From assembly GCA_002298915.1 (NCBI GenBank), contig DBML01000023.1, positions 186,001-250,000 of the forward strand: a stretch of 64,000 bases of DNA. The letters are read 5' to 3'. Under the pieces are notes generated by a model. The model ran no database searches, had not been told where the DNA came from, and saw only the letters and a program-made list of their open reading frames with translations. Below, piece by piece: positions 26,082-34,697 of the stretch. The stretch's first letter is position 1. Every line of letters starts with the position of its first letter. This stretch comes from Clostridium sp. UBA699 (GTDB lineage Bacteria > Bacillota > Clostridia > Clostridiales > Clostridiaceae). The translations under genes were made by a program, and so were the position numbers.

Positions 26082-26786
26082 TTAAAATGTGTATCCGAGA
26101 ATGCTTCCTCTGTCTGTGAGCTTCCCGCGACTAAGGCACACAGGTTCGACCCCGTGCTTATGCAGGAACGACCTGACCTCTTCCCCGTAGGCATAGCGCG
26201 AGAGGTCACCGTAGAATGCCATGCGTCTTTCGTCGAGAAGGCCGCAGGTCCCGCCTATGAAGCCGTAGTCGAGGCCTGGCAGGATGATATCGCCGGGCGG
26301 GACAAGAAGCACATCCACGCCGGTAGCCTCCAGCGCCCTTGCGATGGATATGTCGCTCGTCATCAGCGCGGTTCCGGAGACGACGGCGCAGGAGCATTTA
26401 GTGTAGCCCTGCTTAACATCCAATAGGGTCTTACCCTCAGCCGAAGGCATGATGGTCCTGTCAGTGCAGCCGAGATTGTGGATAAAAAAGGAAGGCAGGC
26501 TGACAGCGTTGAGGATTACGTCCTCCGGGTAGCTTCTCTTTATGCTCTTGTTTGTAAGGGCGACATCATAGCCTAAGAGCGACAGGTAGCCAAGGAAATC
26601 CCGGTCCATGTCCCTGTGCGCAACCAGGCTCTTATCGCCGGTTATGTGCAGCAGCATGTCAGGGTGCCCGTCAACGGCAGGGTAAAGAAGCTCGCACCTT
26701 GGGCACAGTATGACGTTGCCGCCAAGCCTAACCAGGTTGAACTGCTCCTCCTCAGAAATCCTGTAATCCACAAAATAGTTTCTCAT
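26082..26786 (-). CDS. DUF6873-like protein (arginine-deiminase-type fold suspected)
   Basis: 234 residues from ATG 26786, which has GGAAGG upstream; the longer frame to 26819 lacks one. The sequence VDYRISEEEQFNLVRLGGNVILCPRCELLYPAVDGHPDM and a later SFFIHNLGCTDR... / GYTKCSCAVV / ALMTSDISIARALEATGVDVLLVPPGDIILPGLDYGFIGGTCGLLDE resemble the clostridial family now numbered DUF6873, described as having a guanidino-group-modifying-enzyme fold. I recall the family from its look only. Function is unknown. It is transcribed with the ankyrin gene that follows. Confidence 0.6.
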   Translation of the reverse strand: MRNYFVDYRISEEEQFNLVRLGGNVILCPRCELLYPAVDGHPDMLLHITGDKSLVAHRDMDRDFLGYLSLLGYDVALTNKSIKRSYPEDVILNAVSLPSFFIHNLGCTDRTIMPSAEGKTLLDVKQGYTKCSCAVVSGTALMTSDISIARALEATGVDVLLVPPGDIILPGLDYGFIGGTCGLLDERRMAFYGDLSRYAYGEEVRSFLHKHGVEPVCLSRGKLTDRGSILGYTF

Positions 26787-26849
26787 ACGCAATCCTTCCA
26801 AACAAATCTTCGTTAACACTATTATAACATCTTATTCGGGATATTCATA

Positions 26850-26878
26850 TTGACATTAAATGAGAGCGGTTCTATAAT
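26850..26878 (+). promoter_or_regulatory. promoter of the thrS leader
   Basis: TTGACA (26850-26855), 17 bases, TATAAT (26873-26878). A consensus promoter that starts the T-box leader. Confidence 0.9.
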
Positions 26879-26883
26879 AGAGG

Positions 26884-27138
26884 CAGATGAATACTCGAAT
26901 GGCAGTGATGAGGAAGAGTAGGTAACGGACTGTTCTAAGAAAGAAAAACCCGCAGGCTGTAAGGTTTTTTGTTCAAGCGTTATCGAAAACCACCTTGGAG
27001 TTGTATGCTGAAGCAATAGTAAGCAATATCGTGACCCGGCGTTAACGGGGCTGAAGATGGCAGTCTGCAAGGATCGCTAATTTGGGTGGAACCGCGTTTA
27101 ACCTCGCCCCAACTATGGGGAGAGGTTTATTTTTTTGA
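26884..27138 (+). ncRNA. T-box leader, threonyl-tRNA responsive
   Basis: Leader that senses uncharged tRNA and prevents termination. Stem I contains the K-turn region GATGAGGAAGAGTA (about 26907). The likely specifier is ACC at 26989-26991 (Thr), five bases before GGAG. The conserved T-box TGGGTGGAACCGCG lies at 27083-27096, followed by the terminator AACCTC-CCCC / GGGG-GAGGTT with T-run (27100-27137). The pheS leader below has its TTC at the same distance from GGAG, which supports the choice of codon. Confidence 0.9.
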
Positions 27139-27160
27139 AAAAAAGAAGGAGGGTAATTTT

Positions 27161-29071
27161 ATGGTAAAGGTAGTATTGAAAGACGGCAAAGTGCTGGAGG
27201 TAGAAAAAGGAACGAAGATATCAGACGTTGCTTCGAGCATAAGCTCTCAGCTTGCAAAAAAAGCGTTGTGCGCAGTTTTGAACGGTGAAGATGCAGACCT
27301 CATGGCAGAATTGGACAAGGACTGCTCACTTGAAATAAAGACTTTTGACGATGCAGAAGGCAGATGGGCGCTCAGGCACACTGGCGCACACATACTTGCA
27401 CAGGCGGTTAAGAGGCTTTATCCTGATGCAAAGCTTGCCATAGGGCCGGCCATTGAAAACGGATTCTATTACGACATAGACTCTGAGGTGACATTCACTC
27501 CTGAGCTGATGGCAGAGATAGAGAAGGAAATGGAAAAGATAGTGAAGGAAGACCTTCAGGTGGAAAGGTTCGAGCTCCCAAGGGCTGAAGCGATCGAGTA
27601 CATGAAGAAGGCAGGAGAGCCTTACAAGGTTGAGCTCATAGAAGACCTCCCGGAAGACTCCGTGATATCATTCTACAAGCAGGGAGAATTCGTGGACCTC
27701 TGCGCAGGCCCGCACGTGCCGTCAACTGGAAAGGTTAAGGCTTTGAAGCTTCAGTCGCTGGCAGGCGCTTACTGGAGAGGGGACGAGAAGAACAAGATGC
27801 TCCAGAGGATATACGGAACAGCGTTCGCAAAGAAGAGCGATCTCGACGAATACCTGTTCATGCTTGAAGAAGCGAAGAAGAGAGACCACAGAAAGCTCGG
27901 AAAAGAGCTGGAGCTTTTCACAATGATGGAGGAAGGTCCTGGATTCCCGTTCTTCCTTCCAAAGGGAATGGTTCTGAGAAACACTCTTGAGACTTTCTGG
28001 AGAAAAATGCATGCTGACGCTGAATACGATGAGATAAGAACTCCGCTCATACTGAACGAAGCGCTTTGGCACCAGTCCGGACACTGGGACCACTACAAGG
28101 AAAACATGTACTTCACTACAATAGACGAAGGTGCGTACGCTATTAAGCCGATGAACTGCCCGGGTTCGATATTGGTCTACAAAAACGCTATGCATTCTTA
28201 CAAGGACCTTCCGCTTAGATATGCTGAGCTTGGAATAGTCCACAGGCACGAGCTTTCAGGAGCGCTCCACGGCCTCATGAGAGTAAGATGCTTCACTCAG
28301 GACGATGCCCACATATTCGTTGCAAAGGACAGGATAAGGGAAGAGATAATCAAGGTAGTCGAGCTTATTAAGAAGCTGTACTCCGTATTCGAATTTGAAT
28401 ATTTCGTTGAGCTTTCAACAAGGCCTGAGGACTCCATGGGAACAGACGAGCAGTGGGAAGAGGCAACAAACGGCCTTATCGATGCCCTTAGCGAGCTCGG
28501 CATGGAATACAGGATAAATGAAGGGGACGGAGCCTTCTACGGCCCTAAGATCGACTTCCACTTGAAAGACAGCCTCGGAAGGACTTGGCAGTGCGGAACT
28601 TGCCAGCTTGACTTCCAGATGCCTGAGAGGTTCGACCTGACATACATCGGAGCGGACGGCGAGAAGCACAGACCTGTAATGCTGCACAGGGTTGCCTACG
28701 GAAGCGTTGAAAGGTTCATAGGAATCCTCATCGAACACTATGCAGGAGCGTTCCCAACTTGGCTCGCGCCTGTCCAGGTCAGGATAATGAACATCACTGA
28801 CAGCCAGAGTGCATATGCCAACGAGATAAAGGACAAGCTTAAAGCAGCAGGAATAAGGGCTGAGGTTGACCTGAGGAACGAGAAGATCGGCTACAAGATC
28901 AGGGAAGCGCAGATGCAGAAGATCCCTTACATGCTGGTCATTGGAGACAAGGAGATGAACGAAGGCCTGGTTGCCGTAAGAAGCAGAAAGGACGGAGACA
29001 TCGGAGCCATGAAATTCGATGAATTCCTTTCAAAAGTCAAGGGAGAGAACGACAACAAAATAAATAGCTAA
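27161..29071 (+). CDS. thrS: threonyl-tRNA synthetase
   Basis: Charges tRNA-Thr. 636 residues, full length. The N-terminal TGS domain (about 1-60), the editing domain with RHTGAHILAQAVKRLYP (HxxxH) and CAGPHVP, then class II motifs: motif 2 RCFTQDDAHIF region and motif 3 GSVERFIGILIEHYAG, and zinc-type residues (MNCPG). The anticodon domain ends the protein. ATG 27161 follows AAGGAGGG; the frame open to 27086 runs through the T-box terminator and is not used. Expression is controlled by the T-box leader. Confidence 0.97.
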   Translation: MVKVVLKDGKVLEVEKGTKISDVASSISSQLAKKALCAVLNGEDADLMAELDKDCSLEIKTFDDAEGRWALRHTGAHILAQAVKRLYPDAKLAIGPAIENGFYYDIDSEVTFTPELMAEIEKEMEKIVKEDLQVERFELPRAEAIEYMKKAGEPYKVELIEDLPEDSVISFYKQGEFVDLCAGPHVPSTGKVKALKLQSLAGAYWRGDEKNKMLQRIYGTAFAKKSDLDEYLFMLEEAKKRDHRKLGKELELFTMMEEGPGFPFFLPKGMVLRNTLETFWRKMHADAEYDEIRTPLILNEALWHQSGHWDHYKENMYFTTIDEGAYAIKPMNCPGSILVYKNAMHSYKDLPLRYAELGIVHRHELSGALHGLMRVRCFTQDDAHIFVAKDRIREEIIKVVELIKKLYSVFEFEYFVELSTRPEDSMGTDEQWEEATNGLIDALSELGMEYRINEGDGAFYGPKIDFHLKDSLGRTWQCGTCQLDFQMPERFDLTYIGADGEKHRPVMLHRVAYGSVERFIGILIEHYAGAFPTWLAPVQVRIMNITDSQSAYANEIKDKLKAAGIRAEVDLRNEKIGYKIREAQMQKIPYMLVIGDKEMNEGLVAVRSRKDGDIGAMKFDEFLSKVKGENDNKINS

Positions 29072-29077
29072 AAAGCA

Positions 29078-29106
29078 TTGACACAGGGCTGATTTAGTTA
29101 TACAAT
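29078..29106 (+). promoter_or_regulatory. promoter of the infC-rpmI-rplT operon
   Basis: TTGACA (29078-29083), 17 bases, TACAAT (29101-29106), seven bases after the thrS stop codon. Confidence 0.88.
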
Positions 29107-29114
29107 ATTATACG

Positions 29115-29225
29115 TTAAGAAGAAACAGCCGTTTCTCACCGTACAGCACAGCTAGTATGGTTAATGATAAGTATACACTTTGATGTATTGTTTATTTGAG
29201 ACGGCATAGTCCGTCTCTTTTTTAT
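29115..29225 (+). ncRNA. infC operon leader (L20-type attenuator)
   Basis: Leader between promoter and infC that ends in a terminator, GAGACGG (29198-29204) / CCGTCTC (29211-29217) followed by TTTTTTTA. The upstream half (AAGAAACAGCCGTTTCT) can form a competing hairpin. In other Firmicutes ribosomal protein L20 binds such leaders and causes premature termination; by position and form this is the same device. Confidence 0.75.
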
Positions 29226-29263
29226 TAAAAAAATTAGTTTAGAATACCTGGGAGGTGTCGATT

Positions 29264-29776
29264 ATTAGTAAAGATGTTCTTTTGAATGAAGAGATCAGAG
29301 AAAAAGAATTAAGGGTTGTTTCAAATGACGGCGAGCAGTTAGGCATAATGTCATCCAGGGATGCGCTGAAAATCGCGGAAGAAAAAGAATTAGACCTAGT
29401 GATGATATCACCGAACGCGAAGCCTCCTGTTGCAAAGATAATGGACTACGGCAAGTTTGTCTACGAGCAGTCCAAGAAGGAAAAAGAGGCAAGAAAAAAT
29501 CAGAAGGTCATAAACATCAAGGAAGTTAGGTTAAGCCCTAAGATTGATGAGCATGATATAGAAATCAAAGCTTCCAATGCTAGAAAGTTCCTTTTAGCTG
29601 AAGACAAGGTCAAGGTTACTGTAAGGTTCAGAGGCAGAGAGGCAGAAAATTCTGGTGCAGGCACAAGAGTTTTAGAAAAACTCCTGGCTTATGTTCAGGA
29701 CGTGTGCGTTGTAGAAAAGCCAGCTAAATTAGAGGGCAGGAACATGATAATGATCCTGGCTCCGAAAAAGGCGTAA
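29264..29776 (+). CDS. infC: translation initiation factor IF-3
   Basis: About 170 residues. The N-terminal domain begins ISKDVLLNEEIREKELRVV; the linker is rich in lysine and glutamate (EQSKKEKEARKNQKVINIKEVRLSP), and the C-terminal domain carries HDIEIKASNARKFL and VKVTVRFRGRE. The ribosome site GGGAGG sits at 29250-29255, which rules out the GTG at 29255; the best start is ATT 29264, eight bases downstream, matching the AUU start of B. subtilis and E. coli infC. Such a start allows IF-3 to limit its own translation. Confidence 0.93.
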   Translation: MSKDVLLNEEIREKELRVVSNDGEQLGIMSSRDALKIAEEKELDLVMISPNAKPPVAKIMDYGKFVYEQSKKEKEARKNQKVINIKEVRLSPKIDEHDIEIKASNARKFLLAEDKVKVTVRFRGREAENSGAGTRVLEKLLAYVQDVCVVEKPAKLEGRNMIMILAPKKA

Positions 29777-29796
29777 TTGAGAGGAGGAAATTTAAG

Positions 29797-29994
29797 ATGC
29801 CAAAGATGAAAACAAAAAGAGCAGCAGCAAAGAGATTCAAATTAACAGGAACTGGAAAGCTTAAGAGAGCTAAGGCTTTCAAAAGCCACATATTGACTAA
29901 GAAGAGCTCTAAGACTAAGAGAAATCTTAGAAAAGCAGGCTTGGTTTCAGATTCACAGGAAAAAGTAATGAAGAAATTATTACCTTACCTATAA
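29797..29994 (+). CDS. rpmI: ribosomal protein L35
   Basis: Large-subunit protein of 65 residues, very basic (MPKMKTKRAAAKRFKLTGTG), full length. GAGGAGG precedes ATG 29797. It sits between infC and rplT as in nearly all Firmicutes. Confidence 0.98.
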   Translation: MPKMKTKRAAAKRFKLTGTGKLKRAKAFKSHILTKKSSKTKRNLRKAGLVSDSQEKVMKKLLPYL

Positions 29995-30023
29995 TTCGGA
30001 AGGTAAGTGAGGAGGTATATTAA

Positions 30024-30377
30024 ATGGCAAGAGTTAAGAGAGCGGTCAACGCTCGTAAATATCATAAAAAAGTATTGAAACTTGCAAAGGGCTACTACGG
30101 CGGAAAAAGCAAGCTTTTCAAGACTGCTAACGAATCAGTAATAAGAGCGCTTAGAAACGCTTATGTTGGAAGAAGACTTAAGAAGAGGGACTTCAGAAGA
30201 CTCTGGATCGCTAGAATAAATGCGGCAACAAGAATGAACGGACTTTCATACTCAAAGTTCATGAACGGAATAAAGCTTGCTGGAATAGACATCAACAGAA
30301 AGATGCTTTCAGAGATAGCTATCAACGATCCTAAGGCATTTGCTGAACTCGTTGAGATCGCAAAGAAGAACATATAA
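30024..30377 (+). CDS. rplT: ribosomal protein L20
   Basis: 117 residues, basic, with RVKRAVNARKYHKKVLKLAKGYYGG and a C-terminal LAGIDINRKMLSEIAINDP. It is needed for early 50S assembly and is the probable repressor that binds the operon leader. Confidence 0.98.
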   Translation: MARVKRAVNARKYHKKVLKLAKGYYGGKSKLFKTANESVIRALRNAYVGRRLKKRDFRRLWIARINAATRMNGLSYSKFMNGIKLAGIDINRKMLSEIAINDPKAFAELVEIAKKNI

Positions 30378-30386
30378 CTTATACTC

Positions 30387-30416
30387 AAAAAACGCAGAGA
30401 ATTCTGCGTTTTTTTT
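30387..30416 (+). terminator. terminator of the infC operon
   Basis: AAAAAACGCAGA and TCTGCGTTTTTT form a long stem around a four-base loop, ending in eight T. Confidence 0.92.
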
Positions 30417-30422
30417 AATAAT

Positions 30423-30450
30423 TTGACAAATTTTATAAAAGGGCTATAAT
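30423..30450 (+). promoter_or_regulatory. promoter of ktrB-ktrA
   Basis: TTGACA (30423-30428), 16 bases, TATAAT (30445-30450). Confidence 0.85.
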
Positions 30451-30497
30451 CAATTATATCTATATACGAATTTGATTCTGCATTGGAGGTAATTTTT

Positions 30498-31877
30498 ATG
30501 CAGGAAAAGACTAAAAAAAGGACGCATTTCACACCCGTGAGGGTTCTGTCCCTGGGTTTCGCTGCCGTGATCATGACAGGAGCGCTTCTGCTCATGCTGC
30601 CGGCAAGCTCTGCCAACGGGACCGTGACGCCTTTCGTCGACTGCCTCTTCGTCTCCACGTCGGCCACCTGCGTAACGGGGCTTGTGACTGTGGATACGGG
30701 AACCCACTGGAGCTATTTCGGAAAGACAGTCATCATGTTCCTCATAGAGATAGGAGGGCTGGGCTTCATGTCCTTCGCAACGCTCTTCGCTCTTATAATG
30801 GGGAGGAAGATAACGCTCAAGGAAAGGCTCATTATGCAGGAGTCCATGAACGCCACCGGCCTGCAGGGGCTTGTAAACCTTGCAAAATACCTCCTGCTTT
30901 TCACTTTGACTGTCCAAGTGGCGGCAGCATTGATCCTTTCAACGCAGTTCATCCCGCAGTTCGGCATCGCCAAAGGAATATACTACAGCGTGTTCCACTC
31001 GGTTTCCGGCTTCTGCAACGCGGGAATTGACCTTTTCGGCAATTTTTCCAGCATAACGTCCTACAGCAGCAATCCCGTGGTGATAATAACTCTTGGATCG
31101 CTCATAATAATCGGAGGACTTGGCTTCTTCGTGTGGCAGGAGCTGTACAGGCTTTTCAGGGAGAACGGGTTCCAGATGGGCTTCAAAATGATGCCGAAAA
31201 AGCTTTCCGTCAATACAAAGCTTGTTCTGATAGTGACGGGTATACTAATAGCAGGTGGAACGGTGCTTATGTTCATATTCGAAATGAACAATCCCGCAAC
31301 GATCCGGGGAATGTCACTGGGCGACAAGCTGCTCAACGCATGGTTTGCTGCGGTTACGCCCAGAACGGCAGGGTTCAACTCCATTTCAACCTCAGAGATG
31401 AGCCCGGCAGGAAGGTTCCTGACCATAATCCTCATGTTCATCGGAGGCTCACCGGGCTCCACTGCCGGCGGTATAAAGACCACCACCCTGGGACTGCTCG
31501 TTTTTGCCGTGCTTTCCGTGATAAAGGGCAGGGAGGACACTGAGATATTCAAGAAGAGGATCGGCGTCGATCTGGTAGTAAAGGCGCTCTGCATAGTGGT
31601 CATAGCTATGAGCCTGGTTCTTCTTGTGACGATGATACTCTGCATCACTGAAAAAGGAGCTTCGCTGGAGTATCTCATATATGAGACGGTATCCGCTTTC
31701 GGCACGGTTGGGCTCACGCTGGGGCTTACACCTAACCTGTCGACACCGGGAAAGCTGGTCCTGGCGATGACAATGTATATTGGCAGGCTCGGGCCGCTCA
31801 CGCTTGCAGTAGCGCTGGCCAGGAAGAGCCGCCTCAAAGGCATCAGATATCCGGAAGATAAAATAATAGTGGGGTAG
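30498..31877 (+). CDS. ktrB: potassium uptake protein, KtrB/TrkH family
   Basis: 459-residue channel-like subunit. Four pore repeats are visible with the selectivity turns ATCVTGLVT, SVSGFCNAGID, TPRTAGFNS and SAFGTVGLTLG, each holding the single key glycine of this family. About eight membrane segments with four pore loops. KtrB needs the cytoplasmic KtrA ring, encoded next. ATG 30498 follows GGAGG; the TTG at 30483 is too close to that site. Confidence 0.93.
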   Translation: MQEKTKKRTHFTPVRVLSLGFAAVIMTGALLLMLPASSANGTVTPFVDCLFVSTSATCVTGLVTVDTGTHWSYFGKTVIMFLIEIGGLGFMSFATLFALIMGRKITLKERLIMQESMNATGLQGLVNLAKYLLLFTLTVQVAAALILSTQFIPQFGIAKGIYYSVFHSVSGFCNAGIDLFGNFSSITSYSSNPVVIITLGSLIIIGGLGFFVWQELYRLFRENGFQMGFKMMPKKLSVNTKLVLIVTGILIAGGTVLMFIFEMNNPATIRGMSLGDKLLNAWFAAVTPRTAGFNSISTSEMSPAGRFLTIILMFIGGSPGSTAGGIKTTTLGLLVFAVLSVIKGREDTEIFKKRIGVDLVVKALCIVVIAMSLVLLVTMILCITEKGASLEYLIYETVSAFGTVGLTLGLTPNLSTPGKLVLAMTMYIGRLGPLTLAVALARKSRLKGIRYPEDKIIVG

Positions 31878-31886
31878 GGATAAATT

Positions 31887-32549
31887 ATGAAGAGAAAGCA
31901 GTATGTAGTTATAGGAATAGGCAGATTCGGTTCGACTGTAGCAAAGACGTTGTTCTCGCTGGACAACGACGTCCTTGCGCTTGATGCGGACGAGGACAAC
32001 GTGCAGAACATATCGGAGCACGTGACGCATGCGGTGCAGGTAGACGCCACCGACGAGAACAGCCTGAAATCACTCGGACTCAGGAACATGGACGTCGCGG
32101 TCATCACCATAGGCGCCGACCTCCAGGCGAGCATAATGGCGACGCTCATCGTCAAGGAGATGGGCATACCGTACATCATAGCAAAGGCGAACAGCGAAAT
32201 CCATGCAAAACTCCTATACAAGATAGGTGCGGACAAGGTCATACTTCCTGAAAGGGACATGGGCATAAGGGTAGCCCACAGCCTTGTTGCTTCCAACATC
32301 CTCGACTTCATAGAGCTGTCAGACGAATACAACATAGCGGAGATAGTCTGCCCGGACGAATGGGTAGGAAAGACTATAATGCAGATGAACTTCAGGGCGG
32401 ATTACGGCCTCAACGTCATGGCCATAAAGAGGGGCGAGAAGATCGAGATATCGCCTGCGCCTGACTATAGGCTTGCAGACGGCGACATAGTGGTAGCAAT
32501 AGGGGATGTCAAATCCCTCGAAAAGATAGAGATAAGGACGAAGAAATAA
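31887..32549 (+). CDS. ktrA: potassium uptake regulator, KtrA/TrkA family
   Basis: 220 residues. RCK-N domain with GIGRFGSTVAKTLFSLDNDVLALDADE (NAD/ATP-binding Rossmann, about 8-34) and an RCK-C domain at the C-terminus (about 140-220: IAEIVCPDEWVGKTI, SPAPDYRLADGDIVVAIGD). It gates KtrB in response to nucleotide, and in Firmicutes the RCK-C part binds c-di-AMP. Nine bases after ktrB. Confidence 0.95.
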   Translation: MKRKQYVVIGIGRFGSTVAKTLFSLDNDVLALDADEDNVQNISEHVTHAVQVDATDENSLKSLGLRNMDVAVITIGADLQASIMATLIVKEMGIPYIIAKANSEIHAKLLYKIGADKVILPERDMGIRVAHSLVASNILDFIELSDEYNIAEIVCPDEWVGKTIMQMNFRADYGLNVMAIKRGEKIEISPAPDYRLADGDIVVAIGDVKSLEKIEIRTKK

Positions 32550-33353
32550 GTGGAGAGCATAAGCAGCAGGGATAACACTGTCATTAAAGAGGCGAGGAAG
32601 CTCAAGGAGAGGAAGCACAGGGAGGAGAGGAAGCAGTTCCTGGCCGAAGGGCTCAGGTTCGTCTCCGAGGCTCTGGAATCAGACTTCGAGATATCCTGCC
32701 TCTTCCTGTCCGAGGAGATGGCAGAGAAATGGGGTTCCCTAGGTATTGAGGACAAGGTGGAAAAGAGCACAAGGACCTATAGGCTTTCCGACAGGCTTTT
32801 CAGGGAAATATCCTTCACGGAGCACCCTCAGGGCATTGCAGCCGTCGTGGGGCTCAAGGAAAGGGCTGCTGAAAAGAAGGAGGGCTTCTACATCCTGGCG
32901 GACAGGGTGCAGGACCCCGGCAACCTTGGCACCATAATAAGGTCGGCCCACGCTTCAGGAGCCCTAGGAGTCATCATCACCAAGGGGACTGTTGACGTGT
33001 ACAACGACAAGGTCCTCAGGTCGACAATGGGATCCATATTCCACGTGCCGGTCATAGAGGACAAGGACCTGTGCTACCTCAGAGAGCTTAGGAATGGCGG
33101 CTTCAGGCTGGTGGTCAGCTCGCTGGATACGGATTGCGATTTCTTCCAGGCAGACCTGACGGGCAAGGTCATAATAGCCGTGGGCAACGAAGGGTCCGGG
33201 ATAAGCAGGGAGCTCCTGGACATGGCCGATGTAAGGGTGAAGATACCGATGCCGGGAGGGGCAGAGTCCCTCAACGTCTCCGCAGCTGCGTCCATCATGA
33301 TGTTCGAGGTTGTGCGCCAGAAAATTTTCAAGGTTGACAATGGCAGGAAATAA
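32550..33353 (+). CDS. TrmH-family RNA 2'-O-methyltransferase
   Basis: 267 residues. The N-terminal substrate-binding domain is of the SpoU_sub_bind type (EARKLKERKHREERKQFLAEG), and the knotted SPOUT domain carries LADRVQDPGNLGTIIRSA, KVIIAVGNEGSGIS and the final IPMPGGAESLNVSAAASIMMFEV. It should methylate a ribose in rRNA or tRNA; the target is not deducible. GTG 32550 directly follows the ktrA stop. The promoter of the pheST leader lies inside its last codons. Confidence 0.88.
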   Translation: MESISSRDNTVIKEARKLKERKHREERKQFLAEGLRFVSEALESDFEISCLFLSEEMAEKWGSLGIEDKVEKSTRTYRLSDRLFREISFTEHPQGIAAVVGLKERAAEKKEGFYILADRVQDPGNLGTIIRSAHASGALGVIITKGTVDVYNDKVLRSTMGSIFHVPVIEDKDLCYLRELRNGGFRLVVSSLDTDCDFFQADLTGKVIIAVGNEGSGISRELLDMADVRVKIPMPGGAESLNVSAAASIMMFEVVRQKIFKVDNGRK

Positions 33354-33362
33354 ATGTACAAT
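33334..33362 (+). promoter_or_regulatory. promoter of the pheST leader, inside the upstream gene
   Basis: TTGACA (33334-33339), 17 bases, TACAAT (33357-33362). The -35 box and most of the spacer lie within the methyltransferase coding sequence. Confidence 0.82.
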
Positions 33363-33384
33363 GTGTACAATGCACAAATAAATA

Positions 33385-33620
33385 GCATGCGTTGATGAAG
33401 AGAGTAGACTTAAACAGTCTTTTCAGGGAGAGAAGGTCACCGACTGAAAGCCTTTTTACTGATTTTTAAGTTGAAGTTCGCTTCGGAGCTCCTGGCGTGA
33501 AACAGCAGTAGCGGCAGGCGGCGATTGCCGATATGATTACGAGTGGGCATAGTATCTATGCCAATTTGGGTGGTAACGCGGATTCAGTTCGTCCCTTCAA
33601 GGGGACGGACTTTTTTTATT
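33385..33620 (+). ncRNA. T-box leader, phenylalanyl-tRNA responsive
   Basis: Same architecture as the thrS leader. K-turn region GATGAAGAGAGTA (about 33395), probable specifier TTC (Phe) at 33477-33479 five bases ahead of GGAG (33485-33488), T-box TGGGTGGTAACGCGG at 33567-33581, terminator GTTCGTCCC / GGGACGGAC with seven T up to 33617. It controls pheS and pheT. Confidence 0.9.
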
Positions 33621-33648
33621 ATCGTTATTTTGAAAGGAGCAAAGAAAA

Positions 33649-34668
33649 ATGAAGGAAAATTTAGAGTTGATCAGACAGAATGCGCTGGCAGAGCTTGACG
33701 CAGCGTCCAGCGGAGCTGATATCGAGAACATCAGGGTTAAGTACCTAGGGAAAAAAGGTGAGCTTACAGCGATCCTCAAGGGCATGGGAAAGCTCAGCCC
33801 TGAGGAGAGGCCTGTAATAGGCGGCATAGCGAACGAAATAAGGGAGACACTGCAGAGCAGGCTTGACGCGGCTGCCGAGGCTGTGAAGAAGGCGGACAGG
33901 TCCAAGCAGCTTGAAAGCGAAGTCATCGACATATCCATGCCGGGCGTAAAGCAGACAGTTGGCAAGAGGCACCCTCTCGAGCAGACGCTTGCAAAGATGA
34001 CTGAGATATTCCTCAACATGGGGTTCACCATAGAGGAAGGGCCGGAGGTAGAGCTCGACTACTACAACTTCGAGGCGCTTAACATACCTAAGCACCATCC
34101 AGCAAGGGGAGAACAGGATACCTTCTACATCAACGACAACATAGTGCTTAGGACACAGACCTCGCCGGTCCAGGTAAGGACCATGGAGAAACAGGAGCCT
34201 CCTATAAAGATGGTATGCCCGGGCAAGGTTTACAGGTCGGACGTGGCCGATGCAAGCCATTCGCCAATATTCTACCAGATGGAAGGCATGGTAATAGACA
34301 AGGGTGTCACCTTCGCAGATCTGAAGGGTACGCTTGAAATGTGGGCGAAGAAGATGTTCGGAGAGGACGTCAAGACCAAGTTCAGGCCTCACCACTTCCC
34401 GTTCACCGAGCCTTCCTGCGAGATGGACGGTTCATGCTTCATATGCGGCGGCAAAGGCTGCAAGCTCTGCAAGGGCAGCGGCTGGATAGAGCTGTTCGGA
34501 GCGGGCATGGTTCACCCTGACGTTCTAAGGGCTGGCGGAATCGACCCTGAGGTTTACAGCGGCTTCGCTTTCGGAATCGGTGTCGACAGAACGGTAATGA
34601 TGTCATACGGGATAGACGATATAAGGCTTCTGTACGAAAGCGACATGAGATTCATGGACCAGTTCTAA
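33649..34668 (+). CDS. pheS: phenylalanyl-tRNA synthetase, alpha subunit
   Basis: 339 residues. The N-terminal coiled coil binds the tRNA (about 1-90), and the catalytic class II core contains HPLEQTLAKMTEIFLNMGF, DTFYINDNIVLRTQTSPVQ, HSPIFYQMEG and the C-terminal motif 3 FAFGIGVDRTVMMSYGI. A CxxC-type cluster, CFICGGKGCKLC (about 263-274), is present and may bind zinc. It works as an alpha2-beta2 tetramer with PheT, encoded 29 bases downstream. Confidence 0.97.
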   Translation: MKENLELIRQNALAELDAASSGADIENIRVKYLGKKGELTAILKGMGKLSPEERPVIGGIANEIRETLQSRLDAAAEAVKKADRSKQLESEVIDISMPGVKQTVGKRHPLEQTLAKMTEIFLNMGFTIEEGPEVELDYYNFEALNIPKHHPARGEQDTFYINDNIVLRTQTSPVQVRTMEKQEPPIKMVCPGKVYRSDVADASHSPIFYQMEGMVIDKGVTFADLKGTLEMWAKKMFGEDVKTKFRPHHFPFTEPSCEMDGSCFICGGKGCKLCKGSGWIELFGAGMVHPDVLRAGGIDPEVYSGFAFGIGVDRTVMMSYGIDDIRLLYESDMRFMDQF

Positions 34669-34697
34669 TACAGCAATAATAGCGAGGAGGAAAACAG

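Noticed and set aside
31061..32335. 424-codon minus-strand frame opposite ktrB and ktrA
   Set aside because: It spans two well-supported genes on the other strand and its serine- and methionine-rich composition is what the reverse complement of membrane protein codons gives.
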